A stretch of DNA of 37,897 bases from CAYUIS01 sp964444825 (GTDB lineage Bacteria; Chloroflexota; Anaerolineae; B4-G1), in assembly GCA_964444825.1 (NCBI GenBank), contig CAYUIS010000038.1, positions 1 through 37,897 on the forward strand, in the 5' to 3' direction. Within the stretch, counting starts at the first letter, position 1; the number at the start of each line of letters is the position of its first letter. The translations under genes and the position numbers were made by a program. Shown in pieces: positions 30,534 through 37,897 of the stretch. Under the pieces are notes generated by a model. The model was given only the letters and a program-made list of their open reading frames with translations. It made no database searches and was not told where the DNA came from.

Positions 30534-33407
30534 ATGAAATGTCGAACAACACATCTAGCTGACCGTTCAACCGGTCTGGTCCGGGATGGCCTGGCAGTCG
30601 TCCTACTGTGGCTATTGGTAGTAGCCTTGTTCTGGCGAATCGCACTTGCGGGACGCGTGCTGGCTGGCGGCGATATTTTCACATACTTTTATCCCTATTG
30701 GGCGGAGGCGACACGGGCGGTCCAATCTGGTCGACTGCCGCTTTGGAACCCCTATCTGTTCATGGGGTCGCCATTTGTGGCGAACAGCCAGGTTGGACTT
30801 TTCTATCCGCCTAATTGGCTGTTGTGGAAAACCCTGCCCGCTCATCGTTCCGTGCACCTGACCATCGTACTGCACCTGTGCCTGGCTGCTCTCAACGGGT
30901 ACTTGTTTGGGCGCGCGTCGTTTCGTATGGGGCGCGTCGGATCGTGGGTGGTGGGAGCCACCTTTGCCCTGGGAGGTTACCTCGGCGCTCAGGTGGAGCA
31001 CATCAACCAATTGCAGGGACTGGCGTGGCTGCCACTGATGCTGGCGCTGTATGATTGGCACTGGGCTGATAAGCCCAAACCGCACAAGGCTAGCCGTAGA
31101 GGTGCTTTTGCTGCACTGGTTCTGGTCCTAGCTCTGGTTTTTCTGGCCGGGCATACACAGACGGCCTTTATCTCGTTGGTCGCGTTGGCGGTTCACGGGC
31201 TGTTTTCGGAATGGCTGCGCAGCCGTGAATGGCGTGAGCTAGCCCGCAGAGGGATGTTCCTGAGCGCCGCAGTCGGAGTGGGGGTAGCCCTGGCGGCGAT
31301 TCAGTTGATCCCCACCTGGGAACTCGCGGGCCTTTCTGTACGGGCTGGGGGATTGCCGTTCAATGAAAGGGTCTCATTCTCCGTATCCCCTCTCTATCTG
31401 GGACGGGCACTGCTTCCTGGTTTCGACCGGCCGGTGGTCCCTGAGCATATTGAGTACGTCGCCTACGTTGGCGTCATCGGCCTGGCTCTCGCTGGGGTGG
31501 GGATGGGCAGCCTCAGAGCCCAAGACCATCACCTCAAATCCCAGGTCCTATTGGCGGCCTTGGGTGTATTCCTGTCCCTTGGGCTGTACAACCCTGTCTA
31601 TGTTTTTCTAGCTCGGTACGTCCCCGGCTTTGCTCACTTCCGGGTGCCTGCCCGTTGGCTGACGCTGACCGTGTTGGGGCTTTCATCCCTGGCGGGGTGG
31701 GGGGGCGAGTCACTGTGGCGGCGCCGCGGGTGGCCTCGGAGGCGGACCATACACCTGTTAACGGCGACTCTCGTCCTGCTGGTGGTATGGGCGTGGCTAG
31801 GGGCACGGGTCGACGGAAGAGCGCCCGTGTCTGGCCTGACGGTCGTCGGCTGGATTGCGGGTGGTGTGCTGGCGGTAGGGCTGCTCCTGGCGGCCGTGCG
31901 TGGGCCACGCCTGGCGACGGGTGGGATCTTGGTCTTGTTGGTGGTTGAGCAGTTTGCCGCCGCATCAGCACTCCCGCATAGTCGCGCAACCGCGCCGCAG
32001 GCTTTCGTCAGCCTGCGGCCAGCTATCGCCCACTTGCTGGCAGCGGGCGACGCGAGTGGGGTTGTCCCCGCCCGCTTTATCAGTATGTCGGATATCACCT
32101 TCGATCCAGGGGATCTGCCAGAGATTCGGGCCATCTACGGGCCGCAACTGTCTGATGACGCACTTTACGAGTACGTGATCGCCGTTAAGCAAAAGGAGGT
32201 GCTCAGCCCTAACCTACCTCTGGCTTTTGGCATTCCGGCTATCGATGGTTATGACGGCGGAGTGCTGCCCCTGAAGAGATACGTCACGCTTCAGCGTCTG
32301 CTTCTGCCGGAGACGGATGTCTCGATGGACGGCCGACTGCGCGAGAATCTGACGGCGGTCCCCAATGGTCGCTGGCTGAGGCTGTTTAACGTGCGCCACG
32401 TGATCACCGACAAGCTGCACGATGCGTGGCTGGATGACGTGTTCTACGATCTTCAGTTTGGGGCCCGATTGGTGGGTGGTGACACGGTCGAGGTCGCGCA
32501 CGTGGAACGTTTTCAAGCGACGGCGGTAGGCGTTGTCTCCCATCTTAGTGGTGGGACGGATCTGCCGGATGGCACGGTGGTCGGGTCTGTCGAGATTGGC
32601 TTCGACGATGGGTCCTCACGGGTTTTCGAATTGCGGGCTGGTGAGCATACTGCAGAGGGACTGTACGGACCGTCCGTGATCCACTCGCCAGCGGCGATCG
32701 GGGGACACTTTTGGCCTGGGCAGCCTGAGGGGAACGACTATGTGACGCGGTTACGATGGGCGGAGGGGGCTACACCCGTGAAGATAGCAGTGCGGGCGAA
32801 ACTGTCAGAGGGGGAACTGGTGATCCGGGGCCTGAGCCTGATAGACGAACGAACAGGCAGTTTTCAGGCCTTGGTGTTGTCCGACCAGAGTCGCTTCCGC
32901 CTGGCCCACTCTGGCGATGTCAAGATCTATGAGAATCTGGATCTGTTGCCGCGGGCGTTTTTGGTTCACGATGCTGTTCCAGTTGCCGATGATGAACAAG
33001 CCTTGGCGTGGATGAGGGGGCCAACGTTCGACCCGTCGCTCGAAGCTGTGCTGTCGAGTGACGCCGGTGGCTATCCGTCACGGGTGCGGCAGGAGACGAG
33101 CGGGACGGACATGGTGCGGGTGACACGTTATACGCCAGAGCAAGTCGAGGTGGACGTGAGCGCTGGAGCGCCCGGCTTTCTTATCTTGAGCGATGCCTGG
33201 TATCCTGGTTGGGAGGCATCGGTGGATGGCAAGTTGGTGACGATACACCGAGCGGACATCCTCTTTCGGGCCGTAGCACTGGACGCCGGCAGGCATAAGG
33301 TCGTCTTCTCGTTTCGCCCAGCGAGCTTGACGATTGGCGCTGGTGTAAGCTTGGCGGGACTGCTGGGGCTCTTGATCGGTGTTGTGCTTTTGTCCAAAGT
33401 GGACTGA
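30534..33407 (+). CDS. YfhO family membrane protein
   Basis: The 957-residue protein starts at ATG 30534, two bases after the GT-C stop. It has a first helix (LAVVLLWLLVVALFWRIALA), the family motif GGDIFTYFYPYWAEATRAV with LPLWNPYLFMGSPFVANSQ, and HINQLQGLAWLPLMLALY. About twelve helices run to residue 480, then a large beta-rich outer domain (about 500-925) with FLILSDAWYPGWEASVDGK near its end, and a last helix. YfhO proteins of Firmicutes add sugars to lipoteichoic acid from polyprenyl donors. Glycosylation of surface polymers is the inferred role. Confidence 0.88.
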   Translation: MKCRTTHLADRSTGLVRDGLAVVLLWLLVVALFWRIALAGRVLAGGDIFTYFYPYWAEATRAVQSGRLPLWNPYLFMGSPFVANSQVGLFYPPNWLLWKTLPAHRSVHLTIVLHLCLAALNGYLFGRASFRMGRVGSWVVGATFALGGYLGAQVEHINQLQGLAWLPLMLALYDWHWADKPKPHKASRRGAFAALVLVLALVFLAGHTQTAFISLVALAVHGLFSEWLRSREWRELARRGMFLSAAVGVGVALAAIQLIPTWELAGLSVRAGGLPFNERVSFSVSPLYLGRALLPGFDRPVVPEHIEYVAYVGVIGLALAGVGMGSLRAQDHHLKSQVLLAALGVFLSLGLYNPVYVFLARYVPGFAHFRVPARWLTLTVLGLSSLAGWGGESLWRRRGWPRRRTIHLLTATLVLLVVWAWLGARVDGRAPVSGLTVVGWIAGGVLAVGLLLAAVRGPRLATGGILVLLVVEQFAAASALPHSRATAPQAFVSLRPAIAHLLAAGDASGVVPARFISMSDITFDPGDLPEIRAIYGPQLSDDALYEYVIAVKQKEVLSPNLPLAFGIPAIDGYDGGVLPLKRYVTLQRLLLPETDVSMDGRLRENLTAVPNGRWLRLFNVRHVITDKLHDAWLDDVFYDLQFGARLVGGDTVEVAHVERFQATAVGVVSHLSGGTDLPDGTVVGSVEIGFDDGSSRVFELRAGEHTAEGLYGPSVIHSPAAIGGHFWPGQPEGNDYVTRLRWAEGATPVKIAVRAKLSEGELVIRGLSLIDERTGSFQALVLSDQSRFRLAHSGDVKIYENLDLLPRAFLVHDAVPVADDEQALAWMRGPTFDPSLEAVLSSDAGGYPSRVRQETSGTDMVRVTRYTPEQVEVDVSAGAPGFLILSDAWYPGWEASVDGKLVTIHRADILFRAVALDAGRHKVVFSFRPASLTIGAGVSLAGLLGLLIGVVLLSKVD

Positions 33408-33418
33408 GATGCTATAAT
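33390..33418 (+). promoter_or_regulatory. Promoter for the AmaP-like gene
   Basis: TTGTCC (33390-33395), 17 bases, perfect TATAAT (33413-33418). The -35 lies inside the end of the yfhO-like gene. A leader of about 100 bases follows, with two small hairpins (GGCT/AGCC at 33430-33443 and TCGAC/GTCGA at 33445-33458). Confidence 0.75.
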
Positions 33419-33511
33419 GCGAGGCGTGTGGCTTGGATGAGCCATCGACTTTTGTCGACAGCAACGGTGATCGGATTGGCTTCTGGATCTATGTGGGCCT
33501 GGGTTGTCTTG

Positions 33512-33520
33512 AAAGGAGGT
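33512..33520 (+). promoter_or_regulatory. Strong ribosome-binding site of the AmaP-like gene
   Basis: AAAGGAGGT (33512-33520), the full anti-SD complement, lies six bases before GTG 33527 and decides the start; the frame is open upstream to 33428. Confidence 0.85.
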
Positions 33521-33526
33521 CACAAC

Positions 33527-34243
33527 GTGGACGTGTTCAATCGTGTGCTGATAGTGCTCATGCTGTTGGTTGCCATTGTGATGTGCACGCTGGTGCTGGT
33601 GCTGCCTGTGCCCGTCCTGGACGCCGTGGCGCAACAATCGGCGGACCTGGTCGGAGCGCTTGAAAGTCTGCAATGGTACGTACGCTTGTCGATGGGTGTG
33701 CTTGTGGCTCTCGTGTTGGATGCGGTCCTTCTGTTTCTTTTCGTCCTAGAGTTGCGGCGTCCCTCTCGAAGGCCCATCCATGTCGAAAAAGCTGCTGGCG
33801 GGGAGGTGTTGATCAGCGTGGGGTCAATCGCCGACAGAATCAGGTACGAGGTGGATCAGCTTCCCAGTATTCTGCGCACTAGGCCGCGGGTATCCGGAAA
33901 GCGCAAAGGTGTGGTCGTCGCTCTGGATGTGGAGGCGGCAACCGGGATAAACGTGCCGGACCAGGCGGGGCAGATCGTGGAGCTGGTACGGCGGGTGGTG
34001 GAAGGGGATATGGGGCTCAAGTTGATCGGGCCGCCCAAGGTAAGCTTGCGGGTGATGTCCTATCCCAAGTCCCAAAAGCCTCCGGCCGCGTCGGAAGGGG
34101 TGCTGCCTGGCGGGCCTGTTCACAGGCCAGTCGTCACACCAGCGGAAACACTGCCGTCACCAATCGTCCCTGGAGAGCCGCTGTTCGATGAGCGGGATAA
34201 TGGACTGCCTGACTTGCCAGAGGATTTTGGCGAGGCTCTGTGA
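33527..34243 (+). CDS. AmaP-like alkaline shock membrane anchor protein
   Basis: From GTG 33527 the 238-residue protein has two membrane helices (about 6-30 and 53-76) joined by a short outer loop, then an Asp23-like domain (about 85-190: EVLISVGSIADRIRYEVDQL, VVVALDVEAATGINVP, AGQIVELVRRVVEGDM, KVSLRV), and a Pro-rich acidic tail. This is the AmaP layout, which tethers Asp23 at the membrane. Two Asp23 proteins (14540 and 24044) are in the window as possible partners. It has its own promoter and a very strong ribosome-binding site, suggesting high or stress-controlled expression. Confidence 0.8.
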   Translation: MDVFNRVLIVLMLLVAIVMCTLVLVLPVPVLDAVAQQSADLVGALESLQWYVRLSMGVLVALVLDAVLLFLFVLELRRPSRRPIHVEKAAGGEVLISVGSIADRIRYEVDQLPSILRTRPRVSGKRKGVVVALDVEAATGINVPDQAGQIVELVRRVVEGDMGLKLIGPPKVSLRVMSYPKSQKPPAASEGVLPGGPVHRPVVTPAETLPSPIVPGEPLFDERDNGLPDLPEDFGEAL

Positions 34244-34287
34244 TGTGATGGGGCCGCAAAGCTCAGTTGCGTCGGTGTGATCGGAGT

Positions 34288-34863
34288 TTAGGGCGAGGCG
34301 GGGGACACCGTTCCCGTGAGGATCATCTCCTCCTCCCCGATCTGAATGTCGGTTATGGAAGCATTCTCTATCTCTGCCTCCACGCTCTGCGAGATCAGGT
34401 CGTTGAGGGCTTCGGTTGATGCTTCGAGGATAGAATCGGGTATGGGCAGTGGGCCGAAGGCAGCCTCCTCAACTGAAACGCCTATTCCGCCGTCAGTGGC
34501 ATATGCAGAGAAGGCTACCATACCGGGTAGGGGCAACGAGTCTTGTACAGTCACCGTGGCATAGACCTCGATGCGCTGGTCACGAAAGTGAACCTGGAGA
34601 TCACTGATGGGAGGTGAGTCCACTTGTCTGGCGAGCACTCGCGCGGCCATGGAAGTCATCTCCTCTTCGGTGAGGGTGATGGTGAATGACCCATCCGGAC
34701 TCTCGTTGACGACGGTGCTCCAGCGATCCTGGAATCGCTGGACGGCTCCATCAGAGGGTGTGATCACATAGGGAGGCTGTGGGCCGCCTACGGCGGCGGA
34801 GCAACAGCAGAACTGTGCAGCGAGCACCAGGGCGATGAGCGGAATAACAACCTGAGAACGCAT
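34288..34863 (-). CDS. Secreted or lipid-anchored protein of unknown function
   Basis: From ATG 34863 (GGAAGG five bases upstream), 191 residues begin with a signal sequence MRSQVVIPLIALVLAAQFC followed by three adjacent cysteines (19-21). The lipobox is imperfect (AQFC), so lipid anchoring is uncertain. The mature part is acidic, with ITLTEEEMTSMAARVLARQ, VHFRDQRIEVYATVTV, a helix ILEASTEALNDLISQSVEAE and a terminal strand ITDIQIGEEEMILTGTV. The tandem strand-helix-strand build hints at a lipid-binding LEA/YpmS-like repeat, but I cannot assign a family. It converges with the AmaP-like gene. Confidence 0.7.
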   Translation of the reverse strand: MRSQVVIPLIALVLAAQFCCCSAAVGGPQPPYVITPSDGAVQRFQDRWSTVVNESPDGSFTITLTEEEMTSMAARVLARQVDSPPISDLQVHFRDQRIEVYATVTVQDSLPLPGMVAFSAYATDGGIGVSVEEAAFGPLPIPDSILEASTEALNDLISQSVEAEIENASITDIQIGEEEMILTGTVSPASP

Positions 34864-34901
34864 ATTCACCTTCCGGTAGAGTAGGTGTCTTTCACCACAA
34901 A

Positions 34902-34932
34902 TTGACTGAGGGCGGGTGTTGGTGGATTATAA
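34902..34932 (+). promoter_or_regulatory. Probable scpB promoter
   Basis: TTGACT (34902-34907) is followed after 18-19 bases by ATTATAA (34926-34932). If correct, transcription starts near 34940, which excludes translation from GTG 34916 and favours TTG 34982. Confidence 0.5.
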
Positions 34933-34981
34933 CACAGATAAGAGCGAAGTGGAAGAGGGGCAGGCCGAAGCAGGAGACGGC

Positions 34982-35521
34982 TTGTTGAGTGTTCTGGCAC
35001 GAGTAGAAAGTCTGCTATTCGTGGCCGATGGACCGGTCTCGGTGGGTCGCCTGGCCGAGGCGCTGGAGGTTTCTCCAGGGCGAATCGAGCGGGCATTGGA
35101 GGATCTGACGGCGGCCTACGACGGGCGTGGTTTGCGCCTCCAACGAGTAGGTGGCCGAATCCAACTCGTCACGGCTGCAGAGGCCGCGTCTTGCGTTCAG
35201 CGTTTTCTGGGCCTAGAAGCAAGCACGCGACTCTCCCAAGCGGCACTGGAAACGCTGGCGATTATCGCGTATCGTCAGCCGATCACGCGGCCTGAGATTG
35301 ACATAATCCGGGGTGTCAACTCTGACAGTGTTTTGCGCACGCTGCTGAGTGTGGGATTGATTGAGGACGCGGGGCGGGCGCTTACAGTGGGGCGTCCGAT
35401 TCTGTACAGCACAACCTTCGAGTTTCTGCAGCATTTTGGTTTGTCGGGACTGGACGAATTGCCGCCGTTGGGTACAGAGCTCGCCAGTGACTCGTTGGCT
35501 GGAGAAAAAGAACAAGTCTGA
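34982..35521 (+). CDS. scpB: Segregation and condensation protein ScpB
   Basis: About 179 residues from TTG 34982, six bases after AGGAG; GTG 34916 is the alternative start, giving 201. The tandem winged-helix protein shows VESLLFVADGPVSVGRLAEA, LRLQRVGGRIQLVTAAEAA, and the family signature LSQAALETLAIIAYRQPITR with EIDIIRGVNSDSVLRTLL and GRPILYSTT. ScpB dimerises on ScpA to form the SMC-kleisin condensin complex that folds and segregates the chromosome. scpA is not in the window. The stop overlaps the next start by one base (TGATG), so translation is coupled to a surface protein, an unusual partner. Confidence 0.93.
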   Translation: MLSVLARVESLLFVADGPVSVGRLAEALEVSPGRIERALEDLTAAYDGRGLRLQRVGGRIQLVTAAEAASCVQRFLGLEASTRLSQAALETLAIIAYRQPITRPEIDIIRGVNSDSVLRTLLSVGLIEDAGRALTVGRPILYSTTFEFLQHFGLSGLDELPPLGTELASDSLAGEKEQV

Positions 35522-36558
35522 TGACTGGGCGATCGCACGATCTGTTGCTTGGGGTCTTGGCCTGTGTGTTGGCGTTGCTGGGGGCCCTGTTGGGATTTGG
35601 CGGAGCAAAGCCGCCCGCCGGTGCGCAAGGGGTTCGAAGCCTGCAGGTCTGGCCAGAGCAGAGCTTAGGGGCGGTATCTGGCCTGTTGGAGACCTCGACG
35701 GGATATGACAATGCACCGGTGTATCCACTGGGCACATACCGATCCCCCAGTGGCGACGTCGTGTATGCACGGTCCCATTTTCGGTTTCCGCTCGACGTCT
35801 TCCCGCCAGGCACCGAGATCGTGCGGGCTACACTGCACGTGTACATAGATAGTGCCACGGAGGCCGGAGAGATAACTCTAGGTGTCTATCGTGTTGTCGA
35901 GCCGTGGTCAGCGTCGAGTCCGGGCAGCGATCCGGCTGATTGGCCGGCGCTTCTCGATTCTCCTATCGCTGTCGCCACGGCCCGCATTGAGGTACTGACA
36001 CCGACCATCACGATCACGCCGGTTGTTCCCACTGCCACGGTCGCTCCAACAGCACCGCCGGCCGATACCCCTACACCGGAATTCCGCCTCACGCTTACGC
36101 CGCCTACCTCACCACTGCCTACTCCTACTCCCATTTCGATAGTCACTCCCACGGTATCGGCACCGACTGTGCAACTCGCCCGAGCGGTGGAAACCTGGAT
36201 TACGTTGGACGTCACGGCGCTGATGCGGGCATGGATGGGGGGGGAGGTAGTCAACGATGGCCTGGTTGTGGCTTCCGCGCCAGTCACCGGGGTTTCTCCG
36301 GAGATGGTAGGGGGAGTGCTTGTGGCGCGGTGGCTCAACAACCAAGACACTGACACGCTGCCATACGTCATCGCCGAATATGAGATAGACCCGAATGCAC
36401 TGGCTACACCTACGCTACCTGTGTCACCACTGTCGACGCCACCCTCGGAGCCCTCACTGGTTCTTCCCCCGGCCGGAAGCTCGGGAAGCTGGAAGGGTTT
36501 GGGACTGGTGCTGATTGGAGTAGCTCTCTTGCTCCTGGGCCTGGCTCGACGGACGTGA
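35521..36558 (+). CDS. Surface protein with a DNRLRE-like domain split by a Thr/Pro linker
   Basis: The 345-residue protein has a signal peptide (about 1-35), a beta domain of the DNRLRE/CBM96 type and a C-terminal Pro-rich stalk, membrane helix and RRT tail. The beta domain shows YARSHFRFPLDVFPPGTEIV, ATLHVYIDSATEAGEITLGV, then after a gap ETWITLDVTALMRAWMGGE and DTLPYVIAEYEI. A Thr/Pro-rich segment (about 160-219, with PTATVAPTAPPADTPTP) interrupts the domain between its two halves. Such domains occur in surface proteins with cell-wall or carbohydrate binding. It is anchored in the membrane with the domain outside. Confidence 0.75.
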   Translation: MTGRSHDLLLGVLACVLALLGALLGFGGAKPPAGAQGVRSLQVWPEQSLGAVSGLLETSTGYDNAPVYPLGTYRSPSGDVVYARSHFRFPLDVFPPGTEIVRATLHVYIDSATEAGEITLGVYRVVEPWSASSPGSDPADWPALLDSPIAVATARIEVLTPTITITPVVPTATVAPTAPPADTPTPEFRLTLTPPTSPLPTPTPISIVTPTVSAPTVQLARAVETWITLDVTALMRAWMGGEVVNDGLVVASAPVTGVSPEMVGGVLVARWLNNQDTDTLPYVIAEYEIDPNALATPTLPVSPLSTPPSEPSLVLPPAGSSGSWKGLGLVLIGVALLLLGLARRT

Positions 36559-36652
36559 AAACACAGCGCGTCGGTTGTCCTGAGGCACGTCTGCGCAGCA
36601 TACTGGAGCGTCAACAAGTGACGGTGAGGAATAGAAAGAGACGGTATCGCTA

Positions 36653-37738
36653 ATGGCATCGCTACCCCGCCGACTCGCTGATATCCGACGTCTGTTTGAG
36701 GCCTTGGAGTGGGATAAGCTGTCGCTTTCGGTCGAGGCGGAGGCTCACGCCCGCCTCGCCATTGTTGGACCGGTCAACTCGGGCAAGTCCACGCTGTTCA
36801 ACCTGATCAAGGGGCGCAAGGTCTCTGCGGTCAAGGCCGTACCAGGCACCACCAAGGGACTTGTGATGGAGGATGTGGGTCCGTTCCTCCTGGTAGATAC
36901 GCCAGGTTTTGGGGAAGTGGGTGGGGTGGACCGAGCGACCGTCGCCAGGTCGGCCGTTGAGGAAGCTGACCTGGCTGTGCTGGTGCTTGACGGTGCGGCG
37001 GGTCTGCATCAGTCAGACTATGATCTCTACGAGTCACTGCGGGCGTCGAGTGTGCCAGTGATCGTCGTGCTGAACAAGATAGACCTGATTCGGCGGGATC
37101 TGGACGAGGTGCAGGAGGATATCGAGCGGAAGCTGGGGACGACGGTCGTGCCTATCTCTGCCAAAACTGGCTCGGGAGTTGGGGAACGGCTCGTTCCGGC
37201 AATTGTCGAGGCCCACCCGTGGATGATGGTTGCTATGGGGCGGGCCTTGCCTCCCTATCGCCGTCAGTTGAGTCATCAGATGGTTCGCAGCGCGGCCGTA
37301 CTGAATAGCGTCATCGCGGCTGAGCCTATTCCTGGAATCGATATCCCACTATTGCTCGCTTCACAGGTCCGTATGGTGCTACGGATCGCCGCCATATACG
37401 GAGAGTCACTGAGCGTGCGCCACGCCCGCGAACTGCTGAGCACCATTGCCGGTGGTGTCGCCCTGCGCTATCTGGCGGCCGAACTGGGCAAGCTCATACC
37501 GGGACCTGGCTGGCTGATCGGGGCTGCTATTACGGGATTGGGCACGTTGGCGATTGGACAGGTAGCGATAGCCTACTTTGATAGTGGCAGACGGTTGAGT
37601 CCCCGCCAGTTGCGCGAACGATACCGACGGTTGCTCCGCCGTCCCAGAAGGGGGCTGGCGGGGGTACCAGGAAGCGGACAAGAGGGAGAGAGCACGGAAT
37701 CTTCGGAAGGAGAGCCGGCTGTGCTAGGCGGGGACTAG
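36653..37738 (+). CDS. Era-like GTPase with C-terminal DUF697-like membrane-associating domain
   Basis: The 361-residue protein has G1 GPVNSGKST (39-47), a G2 Thr in PGTTKG, G3 DTPG (82-85), G4 NKID (141-144) and G5 SAK (169-171), so a complete TrmE-Era-type GTPase domain. The C-terminal part (about 205-320) matches DUF697: a helical segment IPGIDIPLLLASQVRMVLRI and glycine-rich helices GPGWLIGAAITGLG. The tail is basic, then acidic. Such proteins are thought to act on membranes or ion transport, but have no defined substrate. It starts 94 bases after the surface protein gene with a weak AAAGAGACGG before the ATG. Confidence 0.85.
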   Translation: MASLPRRLADIRRLFEALEWDKLSLSVEAEAHARLAIVGPVNSGKSTLFNLIKGRKVSAVKAVPGTTKGLVMEDVGPFLLVDTPGFGEVGGVDRATVARSAVEEADLAVLVLDGAAGLHQSDYDLYESLRASSVPVIVVLNKIDLIRRDLDEVQEDIERKLGTTVVPISAKTGSGVGERLVPAIVEAHPWMMVAMGRALPPYRRQLSHQMVRSAAVLNSVIAAEPIPGIDIPLLLASQVRMVLRIAAIYGESLSVRHARELLSTIAGGVALRYLAAELGKLIPGPGWLIGAAITGLGTLAIGQVAIAYFDSGRRLSPRQLRERYRRLLRRPRRGLAGVPGSGQEGESTESSEGEPAVLGGD

Positions 37739-37897
37739 AGTTGTTGGGATGCACACCTCCAAAGATGGAGCGACGTGTGTGGGGCTGATGTCAAACCCGC
37801 TTTTCCGGCCGGGATCGCATTGGCATCCGACCCGTCACTCAATCGTGGCAGAGTGAAAACAATAACACCAGATGGGTTGAATTGGAGCGCCGTTTTT
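37739..37897. other. Terminal 159 bases without a gene
   Basis: No open frame of note. A weak hairpin (CTCC-AAAGAT-GGAG near 37757-37773, flanked by CACAC and GTGTG) follows the GTPase gene. The last bases are GCCGTTTTT; this could be the start of a terminator but the window ends. Confidence 0.4.

Noticed and set aside
33428..33526. Upstream in-frame start of the AmaP-like gene
   Set aside because: The perfect AAAGGAGGT before GTG 33527 and the two-helix AmaP N-terminus support the downstream start.
1..37897. tRNA, rRNA, CRISPR arrays, insertion sequences, prophage
   Set aside because: No cloverleaf, rRNA core, regular repeat-spacer array, transposase or phage gene was recognised on either strand.

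Overview
The window is one contiguous piece of a GC-rich bacterial chromosome, most likely from Chloroflexota (Anaerolineae-like). This assignment is an inference. It rests on the gene order asp23-fakA-degV-recG beside rpmB, the Thr/Pro-rich extracellular linkers, the GT-C and YfhO membrane proteins, the archaeal-style thiolase/DUF35 and cyclic-2,3-DPG-synthetase-like genes, and short palindromic repeats of a kind common in such genomes. I see no rRNA, tRNA, CRISPR array, transposase or phage gene. No gene-free stretch exceeds 300 bases.

Region 1 (1-4.4 kb) is a mixed accessory block. It holds the start of a ribbon-helix-helix regulator with iterated operator-like repeats, a multi-pass membrane protein, a class I methyltransferase, a PLP aminotransferase with an inverted repeat around its -10 box, and an SH3-CAP surface protein cut in two by an in-frame TAG.

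Region 2 (4.5-12.8 kb, all minus) reads from a small membrane protein through a cyclic-2,3-DPG-synthetase-like GTPase, a DUF2148 protein and an alpha/beta hydrolase. It continues into a tight four-gene operon of two thiolase-fold proteins and two DUF35 zinc-ribbon/OB proteins, then a Dabb protein and an isoaspartyl peptidase. Both thiolase-fold proteins lack the catalytic cysteine. This operon is the best candidate for an undescribed enzyme system, perhaps a pair of acyl-CoA (retro-)aldolase complexes.

Region 3 (12.8-28.1 kb, nearly all minus) is a housekeeping supercluster. An asp23-fakA-degV-degV-recG-coaD-(coiled coil) operon runs away from the divergent rpmB. It is followed by a consensus promoter and rpmF-fabD-fabG-asp23-nusB-tatA-tatC. 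The block joins fatty-acid capture (FakA with two FakB/DegV carriers) to fatty-acid synthesis (FabD, FabG), CoA synthesis, translation and protein export. It resembles the Bacillus rpmB / yloU-yloV-...-recG-...-fabD-fabG neighbourhood. On the far side of rpmB lie rpe, rlmN and a MocA-HAD fusion gene.

Region 4 (28.2-37.9 kb, mostly plus) is an envelope cluster: a dolichol-phosphate-mannose-synthase-like GT2, an ArnT-like GT-C protein, a YfhO protein and an AmaP-like anchor. After these come a minus-strand secreted protein, scpB, a surface DNRLRE-like protein and an Era-like GTPase with a C-terminal DUF697-like domain.

The most interesting cross-cutting signal is a small family of two short palindromic repeats. 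One copy is nested inside another between genes (5912-5960). One supplies the ribosome-binding site of asp23 (14881-14920). One lies inside recG in frame (19149-19175). One forms the exact junction of the MocA-HAD fusion (27506-27530). These mini-elements appear to have reshaped proteins here.
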